From Abelmoschus esculentus (taxonomy: Eukaryota > Streptophyta > Magnoliopsida > Malvales > Malvaceae): DNA of 64,000 nt. A model generated the notes under the pieces. That model was not told the origin of the DNA and made no database searches. It saw nothing but the letters and a program-made list of their open reading frames with translations. The position numbers and the translations under genes were made by a program. Every line of letters begins with the position of its first letter. Within the stretch, counting starts at the first letter, position 1. The stretch covers positions 3,317,501-3,381,500 of the forward strand of contig JAUCBN010000021.1 of NCBI GenBank assembly GCA_035048815.1, given 5' to 3'. Shown in pieces: positions 13,148 through 23,417 of the stretch.

Positions 13148-13631
13148 TTACATACAACACTTAAAAGGTAAAAGATGTATTACTTTTTAACTCAAAAAAA
13201 ATCCTCAAGTAAATTCAGGTGTTCGAATCTTGACGTTCTGAATAATATAAATTGATTTGGAAGGGTTGCTCTTAGTAAACCTTTGTAATATCCGATCTAA
13301 ATTAATAAGACAACGAATTGAGTATAGATGGTTAAAAAAACAGAAAGAGTTCATCTTTAAAATTCTCTTAGCTTTCTCTTCCCTCTAGTTTTGGAGGGTT
13401 CTCCAATATTAATGAAACCTCAAACAAGAGATAGATTTAAACATTGCCATGGGAAATTTGGGATTGAAAAGGCAAATTTAATACATGAAAAGATGTAAAA
13501 CAACTCCATCATCCATTACAATTGGGCCTAGAAAAGATGGGAAGTGGGTCCAAACCACTAAAGCCTAATTCAATATATCCAAAGCCCATAATAGAGGTTC
13601 AAATCACTAATACAAAATTTAGATAGTTACA

Positions 13632-13915
13632 ATATAAAAATTATTATAATATAGTGTTATATTTTGATATATAAAAATTTTATATAATATTTTAATTTAA
13701 GCTGTAAATTTTAAAATTTAAATCTCTATCCCTAACATCCTTCGACCTTAAATCTAGACTCTAAATTCTAATTTGTAACCTTAAGTTCTACGCCTTCAAT
13801 TTAAACCCCTAAACCCTAAATCACAACCTAAATCTCTAAAATTTAAAATTAAAAGATTTGTGTAAACTAAAATTTATACAAGCATGTATATCAAAGTATT
13901 TTTTATAATATAAAT
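13632..13915. repeat. Fold-back element with degenerate CCCTAAA words
   Basis: The outer parts are inverted copies of each other (TTTGATATA then TATAAAAATT on the left; the complement with GTATATCAAAG on the right). The core carries CTAAACCCTAAATC-type words. It belongs to the same family as the elements near 43.5, 53.8 and 55.5 kb. Confidence 0.55.
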
Positions 13916-14754
13916 ATGTTAAGATGTATTTATATAAAATTATTTATTTAACTATAAAATAAATGTTTAAACTATGTTTTTTATAATAGATATAGAAAGT
14001 ATTTTTTAGCTGAAATATGTGTCTAAAATTTTATTTTGACTAAAATTAGTGTCAAAAACTCAAAGTAGATACCCCAATTGACTTTAAAATAAACCAAAAT
14101 AAAACTTTTAAAACTTATTTTAACCAAAAAAAAAACTTTAAACATTTATCGAAAAAACATAGTTTGGGTACTTATTATATAATTAAACTAAAATTCTAAT
14201 ATAATAATATTCGAAAATAGTATACACTAGTTAAACACAAATGTAACATAAAATTAACTCGAATATGATATAAAAATCTAATAAAGTTTCTTGAACGAAC
14301 AATAGTTTCTCCCGATTGGAAATCATACCCCTTAATATACTCTTATCATTCCGTATCTTAAAATTTACAGTTAAATTTTGAGGTTAAAATTTAAAAAAAT
14401 ATAAAAATCTTTATTTTTAGAGTTTAAGATTTATAGTTTATAGTTAAGACTTAAAATTTAACTTTTTTATTATTAAAGAAAAAAATCCTTTTTATTTATT
14501 TTTTCATTTATAAATTTTTGTATAATAAATTTTCACTTGAAAGTAAAAAATTTAACAATAGAACTCTTCATATTTCAAACTAAAACTAGCAAACAAAACT
14601 TTTTTGAAGTTGACAACTGATCTACTTTTTATTTATTTTTTTTATTTTTTACTATACCTTAATAAATAAGATATATATTATTTTATATAAACTAAAAGCC
14701 ATGGCTATAAATACTAATTACATATAATTATAATTATATATAATTTTAAATGAA
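13916..14754. other. AT-rich spacer 3' of the VQ gene
   Basis: Very AT-rich, with degenerate TTTAGAGTTTAAGATTTATAG-like words around 14.41-14.45 kb resembling the fold-back family core. Nothing gene-like was seen. Confidence 0.4.
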
Positions 14755-15186
14755 TCAAACCGAACCAAAGCTTCTAATACCATCAAACAGCGATGGATCA
14801 TGAAACAAATTCGATGTGAACATCCCCAAGAAACTCCCTTCCGACATAAACCCATCATCAAATGGACCGAACACAGAGTCATCATTGCTAGAATTAAGCA
14901 AAGGCAGCTGGCCAGTAACATCACCCGTGGCAACAGCCCTAGTCGTGTCGGAATTCGTCGGCGAGTTATCGGAAGTCGTCTCGTCGTAGCTAGAGTTATC
15001 AATGAACCGGTCGGCGACATCGGAATCTTTGCCGGTGAGTTCTTGGACAAGAGCTCGGAACTGCGAGGCACATGTCTTGACCTTCATGGGACTCGAGATA
15101 TAAACGACTTTCAAATCTTTCTTGGAGCTGTTTTTCTTCGTGTTCTTCTTTGTTCTTTTCGTTTGATGAACTCCGAGTGCATCCAT
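14755..15186 (-). CDS. VQ-motif protein, sigma factor binding protein-like (SIB1/SIB2 type)
   Basis: Intronless 143-aa frame starting MDALGVHQTKRTKKNTKK. The VQ motif FRALVQELTG is at residues 43-52 and matches the family core FxxxVQxLTG. A lysine-rich N-terminus precedes KVVYISSPMKVKTC. The C-terminal half is acidic and serine-rich and ends in SLFDGIRSFGSV, typical of SIB-type members. VQ proteins of this group bind WRKY factors (WRKY33 and relatives) and plastid sigma factor SIG1, and act as stress- and salicylate-responsive cofactors. The intronless structure and small size are normal for the family. Plastid versus nuclear location cannot be decided by eye. A frame of similar length on the opposite strand is a shadow. 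Confidence 0.92.
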   Translation of the reverse strand: MDALGVHQTKRTKKNTKKNSSKKDLKVVYISSPMKVKTCASQFRALVQELTGKDSDVADRFIDNSSYDETTSDNSPTNSDTTRAVATGDVTGQLPLLNSSNDDSVFGPFDDGFMSEGSFLGMFTSNLFHDPSLFDGIRSFGSV

Positions 15187-15276
15187 GGAAGAAAAAAAAA
15201 ACAGAAAAGAGACAAGATTTGAGTACCCTTTTCGGAGTTTGGAAGATCTGTAATAATTTTAATTAGGGTTTTCATG

Positions 15277-15284
15277 TTTATATA
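15277..15284 (-). promoter_or_regulatory. TATA box of the VQ gene
   Basis: The minus strand reads TATATAAA about 91 bases upstream of the ATG, leaving room for a 5' untranslated region of about 60 bases. Confidence 0.6.
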
Positions 15285-15315
15285 GAACATGTGAAATTTG
15301 GATATTTTCTGTAGT

Positions 15316-15321
15316 AGTCAA
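15316..15321 (-). promoter_or_regulatory. W-box-like site (TTGACT) upstream of the VQ TATA box
   Basis: The minus strand reads TTGACT about 35 bases upstream of the TATA box. WRKY factors bind TTGAC(C/T). The match is short, but the position and the known WRKY partnership of VQ proteins make it worth noting. Confidence 0.35.
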
Positions 15322-15858
15322 TGGCGGTTTCCAGGAAAGAGATAAGATATGAAAATATATTATTTGATAAGGGAAGAGGAAGGTTACAAGAAGGAAATGA
15401 ATGGAAAATATTTTTTTTAGAAAAAAAGAAGATTCTCTAGAAAATACTATATTCCAATTTGTTGGGACCATTTAAATTTTTAAGTTTCTGAGTTAAATAA
15501 TAAATTATATTTTTGGAAAAATAATTTTATTATTTTTAATTAACTTTTTTAGGTTACAACCTCACTGATAAAGGTATATAATTTGGATATTATATCAGAT
15601 TAAAATAATAATTTTTATATGATTTAAATAATTGAGTATTTATTTATTTTTTTAAATTATTAGTAGAAAACTTAATATACTAACTGTTGAAAATAATAGT
15701 GGGGTTTTATAATAATAATATTAACATTTAAATAAATATAATTATTAAATAATGATTTTGATATGTGATTGAACCCCTTAAATAAGACAAATAATATAAG
15801 TTTAACATGAATAAATAAATGTGTTAGAATAAATATATAGCAATTACATGAAAATAAT

Positions 15859-16237
15859 CAAGGTCGTAAATGAATCAAATAAATACGAATAAAAATATTT
15901 TTATGTTTATTTGTTTAATTTTAATCGAATATATAAATGAACACTAACAAATAAACGAACATAAATGAACGAAGATAAAATGATATATATGCATAAATTT
16001 GAACAAACATATGTAAATAAATTTGATTTTTTAAAATATAATATTTTTTAAGAAAAATAATAAATTTTAATAAATTTAAATGAATATAAATAAATAAATT
16101 ATCAAACGTTTATAAAATATAAATAAACAAACAAATTTTTATTCGTTTTTATTCATTAAATTAAACAATAAAAAATATTTATAATTTATTTATTTATTTA
16201 TTTAATTTATAAACAAAATTTTCACTGAAAATGACCT
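15859..16237. mobile_element. Short element related to the one at 12.45 kb
   Basis: Begins CAAGGTCGTAAATGAA and ends with an inverted GACCTTG. The interior has AAATAAACGAACATAAATGA words shared with 12451-13147, including the block TTTGTTTAA(C/T)TTTAA(C/T)CGAAT. It is non-coding. Confidence 0.4.
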
Positions 16238-16453
16238 TGTTGTGATGTTTTTTGGTACATTGTAACTAACTAAATAAAGTAAATCAGTGGATAAAAGCAC
16301 GTGCGCAGACTCTTGTGACTAGGAAAAATTAGACCAGATTTTGTCTTTTGGCATTGGAAGTTAGGGGAAAATTAGATGTAGGTGGATAGCATTCATTGGT
16401 GGAGGAAAACCGCCTTTCCATTTATATAGTTTATTATTTTTTATTTTAATTAT

Positions 16454-16668
16454 CGAAAAAAAACTATATCATGGAATTTATTTATTACATCATCTGTGGT
16501 TCAAAGGATCAAGTCCGTTCATCTTTAAATAATTACATAATAATTACGCACTCACTAATTACATGTAAGAAAGAGGTGATGGTTCACCTTGAAAAAATGA
16601 GATGGTTGAATTTGGTTGGTTGAGACCACGAATGATATGATAAATAAGATTCATGATATAATTTTTCG
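16454..16668. mobile_element. MITE, 215 bp, with CGAAAAA...TATATCATG inverted ends
   Basis: The left end CGAAAAA then ACTATATCATG is mirrored by CATGATATAATTTTTCG on the right. The direct repeat ATTAT flanks it at 16449-16453 and 16669-16673. Relatives at about 19.48-19.62 kb and 49.46-49.72 kb share the interior GACCACRRATGA-type block. Confidence 0.65.
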
Positions 16669-17189
16669 ATTATTGGTGTTTGATTTATTAACCGATTAAT
16701 TTAATTAGATACTGTAAATATCTAAAATGAGATGGAGTAATATTTTCAATTTAATTTATTTTATCTGTAATGTCAGAATTCAAATCTCTAATTTGATTTA
16801 ATGTTATATGTTTTTATCTATAAATATCATTCATACTAGATTTATTAATATATTAATTCAGATCAGATATTATAATTACCTATTATAGAAAGAATACTCT
16901 AAGTGAATTTACTTTATTTATGACGTCAAAAATTAAACCCCTAATCTTGTTTAAGGGTATCTCATCTTACTTGTTAGATCAATCGGTAGTCAATTGTTTT
17001 TCTTTAGTTTTATATATATTTTTAAATTTTTAATACTTTAACGTGAATGATGTATAAACTTTAATTTATACAAGCCTGATAATTTTAAATTTTAAATTTT
17101 AAATTTTAAGCATAAAATTTAAAATTTATGAGAATAAATAAACTCATGAGTAAAATATCTAGTTTGATTCAACTATATTAACAGATTTA

Positions 17190-17690
17190 AGATAATTTAT
17201 ATTTTAAATCATTAAATTTAACATTCATTTTTATTTACATCACAAACTTTTAATTCAATTCAATTATATTATTTAAATTTTATTATTAAAAAATTGAGTC
17301 ACTTATTTTGTTTAATAATTCTAACGAAAAACTAATATTATCACTTTTGTTTAATATATTTTTATATATTATCTTCAAATAATGTTTAATTAATGATTTT
17401 AATAATTTTTAGTGAAAATTTTCTAAAATATTTTATTTAAATAAGTTAAGAGAAATAACTAAATTTCCTATAAGCCTAAAAAATATTTAAATGACTAATT
17501 AAATGTTATTTAGTGTTAATATATGAAAATATATTAAATAAAATTGTCAATTCATCTTTTCTATTAAAATTATTTTATTGTGTTAATATAAATAAATTAA
17601 TTTATAAATAATAAAAATCGAATTAAAATAAAAAAATTACGATGTAAATAAAAAATATTAAATTTGATGATTTAAAATATAAATTACCCA
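17190..17690. repeat. Fold-back element of about 500 bp
   Basis: The left arm (TAATTTATATTTTAAATCAT, then TTTTATTTACATC) is an inverted copy of the right arm. Similarity continues toward the centre near 17.44 kb (TTTAATATATTT, then TATATATTA). It is AT-rich, non-coding and could form a long imperfect hairpin. Confidence 0.6.
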
Positions 17691-20600
17691 TATATTTAAA
17701 TAAGAATCTTGGCATTTTATATTGGTTAAATATACAATTTTATTTATGTGATATAAAATATTTAATCATTGTCACGTAGTTGCAATTTTTTCACAACAAA
17801 ATTTTGGAAATAAAATAATACGTTTAGGAATATTAAGATTTTAAATTTAATTTTGATGAAGTATATATTAAACCTACCGATTATATTAAAAAATAATTAT
17901 TTTTTAAAAATATTTAATAATTTTGTATTTTATAGACTGAAATATTATAAATTTGTGGTGGCTTAAGTCAATTAGACACATGCCAAATTGAATTAATTAT
18001 ATCCGGTCTATATAATTTAATAAGGTAATGAGGTGATATATCACACTATTTGAGTAAAATATTATAAATAAAATAAATTTAGTTAAAACAATTATTTTAT
18101 AATAATTTTTTAATATTTAATTTATTATAAATAAAATAAATATATGCACGATATGTTTTATTAGTAGACTAAAATAATTAAATATATACTAACTTATAAT
18201 CACATCAATATATTAAAAAATATTTTAATAAATACAATAATATATTTGTTCCCTACATTTCCTATAATTAAATTAAATTTTATTATATCAGTATTCAGTT
18301 GGTTTAACACGATAAAATATTTAATTTTTAAAATAAATCGAGAATTCAATTTAACGAAAAAAAATTGGGTACGGAAGATAGCACCCCTATTGAGTTTATG
18401 CAAAATCTAATCTAAATTAATTAGCTAATAAATCATCTATTAATACTTAAATAAATTAATTTTTATATTAAATATAATTTTTATATTAATATATGATTGG
18501 TTTAATAATTTTTTATACGTTAGTGGTAAAAAATACGTATTTTGCAAAGTATCACCCTCAACGTCCTTTTCATTTTTTTTAATAATATTTAAATATTTAT
18601 TGATGAAATAATATTTAAGTGTTATACTTCATACAAACATAATATGTTACCATTTCGAGTTTTATTTAACTTCTAAAATTTCATTTAAAATGTGTTATAA
18701 ATAAATAAAAAAATATACAAATACATAATAATTTATGATTTTTAATATAATTATTGATGTTTAGTTTATTAATTAATTGATTTAAATCAGGTAATATATG
18801 GAGATTATTTTTTAATATGCTAGAATTTAAAGATTTTAATTTGGTCCACAAAATTTTTAAAAATTCATATATAACTTTAAAAATTTTAAATGTTTTTTAA
18901 TTAAATCACTCCCACAAATTTTAAAAATTCTCATCAAACCTCTCAAATTTTTAAAAAATCCCATCAAACCTCTCAAATGTTTTATAATTAGACCTTATTT
19001 TAAAATAAATACAAATCATCTATTTTTTAGAAAAAAATAGTTTAAACCATTATTATTTTTTTTTAAAAAATCTTGCCTCAAAATATATTACTAAATGTTG
19101 ATACTGTTAACAGGTTGTTGGAAGAATTTTAAAAATAATCTAATAAAATTAAATCTTATAAATATAGAGATTTTTTTATCAGTATTTTAAATTTTACTCT
19201 AGTTTTTACGGTGTACATATAAAACGTCGTGTGTATATAATAGAACGTCATGTGCACATGACGTTTTTCCTCCCTGTATTAAAAAAAAATCTACTTATAG
19301 ATAACGTCTTCCTCCCAAATCGTCATTTACAGATGACGTTTTCCTACTTTCACTGTAGCTTTTAATATAAATTTCAAAATAAATTCCAAACACTTAATTT
19401 TCTCAACTAAAAACTATAAACATCGAGATTATTATGTGAACTTTGTTCATCACGTCAGTCATGACCTAAGCAATCATGACTGTTTATCTTTAAATAATTA
19501 TCTAATATCTAACTACCCACTAATACATGTAGGAAAGAGATGATGATTCACCTTAAAAAAATTAAGATGAATAAATCTGATTGGTTAAGACCACAGATAA
19601 CGTAATAAACATAACTCACTTAATAATATTTCCTAAACCTCTTATATATCTAACGTAACTCGGATTATTAATACGGGTCATAATTTTTAACAATAATCAT
19701 AATATAACATTTAAAAATAAAATATTTTTTTTAAATTTTAAATATACACAATCAAATAATGAAATTCTAAACTTATATAAATCCATCCAAATATGATTCT
19801 CCTTGGACTCACACAATTTCCATTATTTTGTTTTTGACTAAACACAAAGCAAAGAAACGTACGGAAAATAGAAAGTCTTTGTAATCTTACAAAGTCTAAG
19901 GTAGATGTATCGTTTTCCTCGGTTGGGAAATGAAGACACAAAAATCAGAATGAAGACGTGGAATCTTAACAGCCGTGGGATCATGGGAATAGTTGTCTGA
20001 ATATTTCATGCTGACATACGCAACGACGTCGTTAGGGGTCATTTTCAGGCTGAAATCAAACGTTCTCGACCTTCCAGGTGTAAAACGACAGATGTGGGAC
20101 CCTTTGGATTTTTAAAAATTTTCAATGAAAAAAAGTTTTATTATTATTATTAATTTGTTCTCCATAATGGAGACTTTTTAAGGATAAAAATACATAATTG
20201 GGTCCCCCAAAATCTTAGGGAACTTGCTTTTAGTTACTAAATTTTTTTAATTTGTAATACAATCACTTACTTTTAATTTATTTTCATTACGATTACTACC
20301 ATCGGTTGATGTTTAAAATGATGATGTGATATATTAAAATCTTTTTCTTAAAAAAAGCCCTAAATTTTTTTAAGACTTTAAATTGGTAGCCTTCGTTTCT
20401 CTTTCCGATGTTGTATTAGTTCTACTTCGATGAAAAATTTTATACTTTAGGTGAGTTTAGTTCGACGAATTTGGAACTTAAAAATAATGATGTTGAAAGT
20501 TCGATTATGAGACTAAAAAAGTTCAGAATATACATTAGTAGAATATTTTTGATAATCGGTTTGACGTTTTTATCATCATTCATTCTAATTAAAATACTAA

Positions 20601-20780
20601 AATAAAAAAATAACGACGACAACGTTAAATCGATTATCAAAATATGATTGTGAATTCGTAAAAACGTAATGAAAAATCTTAAAAATTTTCTTGGTTTAAA
20701 CAAGAACTCACGTCAAATAAGTTGTTCAATATTTGATATCAATAAACGATGATCGAGTTGTTTTTCTTTTTCTTAATTAA
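17691..20780. other. AT-rich intergenic DNA
   Basis: Contains a perfect palindrome at 19244-19265, a truncated relative of the 16.45-kb MITE around 19480-19620, and a short pair of CCCATCAAACCTCTCAAAT-type repeats near 18.92-18.98 kb. The 67-87 aa open frames here have no family resemblance. Confidence 0.5.
19244..19265. repeat. 22-bp perfect palindrome with TGACGT arms
   Basis: AACGTCA and TGACGTT form the two ends around the self-complementary centre TGTGCACA. It carries two inverted TGACG cores. TGACG is the classical as-1/TGA-factor core, but this site lies over 2 kb from the nearest inferred transcription start. Confidence 0.7.
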
Positions 20781-20784
20781 CGAT

Positions 20785-21275
20785 GATCGAATTTTAGTAG
20801 GTACGTAAATTATTACAAATTGTACATAGTTTATTACCTAAAACGTAATAAAAATGGTAGATACCATATTTTTTTATAAGATCTCACCCAAACTCAAAAG
20901 TACTCAACTTAGGGCAAACATTTTGTACATAAATATTTTCTTACAAGAAAACCTAATTTGTTACAAGAATGGTGAAAATTTTAGTTGGCATATAAATTAT
21001 TACAAATTGTACATAGTTTATTACCTAAAACGTAATAAAAATGATAGGTACCATATTTCTTATAAGATCTCACCTAAACTCAAAAGAGCTTAACTTTAGG
21101 TAAATATTTTTGTATATACATATTTTTTTATAAAAAAACTTAATTTATTATAAAAACAATAAAAATTTTAGTTAATATATAAATTATTATAAAATACACA
21201 TAGTTTATTACTCATAATGTAATAAAACGGTAAGTAACGTATTTATTATAAAATATTACCAAAACTCAAAACATA
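20785..21275. repeat. 187-bp tandem repeat, about 2.5 copies
   Basis: The word TAAATTATTA(C/T)AAA starts at 20806, 20993 and 21180, exactly 187 bases apart. It is followed each time by CATAGTTTATTAC and ATAAGATCTCAC or its decayed form. Copy three is more diverged. The array ends a few hundred bases before the inferred TGA gene leader. Confidence 0.85.
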
Positions 21276-23406
21276 TTATTCCAAATAAAACCCGATTAAC
21301 TGGGTTAGATTTCCAAATTCATTTTTTCTTTTTTTTTAATCTAATGACTAAAAATAACTTAGCCCAATCCAACGGTTAAAACACTGTTAGTTTTAATTTA
21401 GCCGTTCAAGAGATTTTCTTTTAGAAAACGCGGATGTAGGAAGAATAGGAGGGTTCAAACTTCTAACCCAGAGCTGGTTTCTTACAAAACACAGTTCATC
21501 AAAGAGTGGCTATCCCTTATTGATACTGTGTTAGTATTATCTGACAGGTTTTCTCACCAAAGTAGAAAAGAAAGTTTAAAAATCCCAGAAAAAAATTCAT
21601 GTCAAACCTCAGTGAATTTACCCTAAAAACAAAAAAGCAAATAAAATATCATTAGTTCTTGGAAAGTGGAGAGATTTCTCGCAGAAAAGGTCAAGAGGGT
21701 GTCTACAGATTGGAATATCATTATCCAACCCAAGTATATTTTAACTTCAAATTCAATTTTCCATCATTGTCACTCATTATCATCAAAATCAAAATATATT
21801 TCATTGAGGTGAAGTCTCATCTTTCAAACGCTCTACTGTTTTATAATAAGCATTTCCAATTATACTATCGTGGGATGTTTACTGTTTTTTTTTTACTGTT
21901 TGAGTTTGAAAAATATAGAAAAAGTGTGTGTGTGTTTTTTTAATTTTCTTCTTTGGAAAAAAGTCTTGAACATGGGAGTTAGAAAAAAATGGTTCTTTTT
22001 GCCATTTTTATGTATTTCCATTGTTTTTTGATTATGGGTTTAGTTGTTTTTTAACCGAAATTGTGTGGTTTTTGTTGGGTAAGTCAACTTGGATCTTTCT
22101 AGAGTTTCCTTAATATGGTGTTTTGTTTTTTTGTATGATTTTGCCTTCCGGGTGTTTTTAGCTTATAGTGTTTGATCTTTAGAAGTTTACCTTTTGCCTA
22201 AAAATTTGTTTGCTAAAGCTTTGGGGTTGGTAAAATACTACTTTTGGCAAGCTTGTGTTTACTACTTTTTCTCAAAACTCTATCTTTTAGGGCTTTTTTT
22301 GTGATTTAGGTTACATGCAGTGAATTTCGGTTCAAATTTATATGGTGGGTATTAGGGCATTTTTGGATTGCTTGCTGATAGCTACTGAATCTGGGAGGGT
22401 AGAGTCTGCTGTTTGTGGTTTTAGTTTGGTTTGTGAAATAGTTTGAATTTATATTCAATATCCTTCATGCTTGTGCTATCTAGATCTACTTTCTCTAGGA
22501 TTTGTGCTTGTTATTTTGCATTGCTGGGGAGGACTTTGAAAATTGTTAATAGATTGAAGTTTCGAAATCCGAACTCTGTGTTTTGTATTCTTTGCTTGCA
22601 CATTCACTTTTGTGAAGTTCTGCTTTGCAATCTTGAGCTATTCTTTGTTAGACTTTGTGAGTGTCTCTATGAAAATGTGACGATCTTCGATGTTAAGTTT
22701 GTGCTATTGGTTTTATTTCTTGTGCTTTTGACTGTTGAATTTATGTACTATATAAATGGTCTAGAAGTTTGGTATTAAAAGTGTATGTTTTTTGTTGACT
22801 TGATTAGGCAACTTGTTCATAACTTTTGTGTGGCTCTCCCTTTATTTTTTGTCAAATTCCGGGTTGCGAATTAGTGGATTGGTGTTCACACTCACAGAAG
22901 GAAGAAAAAACCACAAAATAGATGATTTTCTTGTTAACAAGTAGTGTTATGAAGCATGCTGTACAGTACAGTCCATTCCATGTACTCATCTTTCTAGGAT
23001 CCTGCAATTTCCGAGAGCTCCATAACATGATGGACATTATTTCTTTAGCTTCATCTGGTAGATAATTTTGGCTGTGTTCTTTTATTTTCCTCAAGTTGAC
23101 ATTTTTAGCCGGCTCAGGGATTGGTAGTTTTTTTTACAACATGATTGATATTATTTCTTGCTTCCGGCAACTAGGTAATTTCCTTAGTAGTGTTCTTGGC
23201 GTTCTTCGGTTTTCGGAGAGCATTTCACTGTTATTTTGGATAGGAAACTGTTGACATGGATTTTCTCTCCTAGTCACTTGTATTTTTAGCTGTTTCGGGA
23301 TTAAATATTATTGTGTATGCCTCTGTTTTTTTACTCATATTGCTCTGCTACCATCTTTACCGTTTTAATTTGTTTTAGGAGTATTAAGGAAGTATGATCA
23401 TGATGT
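21276..23406 (+). other. Probable promoter and 5' leader with intron of the TGA gene
   Basis: Likely untranslated exon 1 ends near 21733 (CCAA before GTATAT), though this donor is a guess. A good acceptor TTTGTTTTAG at 23378 starts leader exon 2 (23379-23406). Between them is a T-rich intron-like stretch of about 1.6 kb with only spurious open frames, the longest about 111 codons near 22.44 kb. Confidence 0.45.
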
Positions 23407-23417
23407 ATGGAGTGTAG
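23394..23417 (+). other. Short upstream open reading frame overlapping the TGA start
   Basis: ATG at 23394, with in-frame ATGs at 23400 and 23403, reads seven codons to TAG at 23415. It overlaps the main ATG at 23407 in another frame. If leader exon 2 is right, scanning ribosomes meet it first. Confidence 0.4.

Noticed and set aside
14800..15222. 140-codon plus-strand frame over the VQ gene
   Set aside because: It is antisense to a clear VQ protein and has no independent support.
22443..22778. 111-codon plus-strand frame
   Set aside because: It lies in the T-rich leader intron of the TGA gene; the Leu/Phe/Cys composition reflects intron bias.
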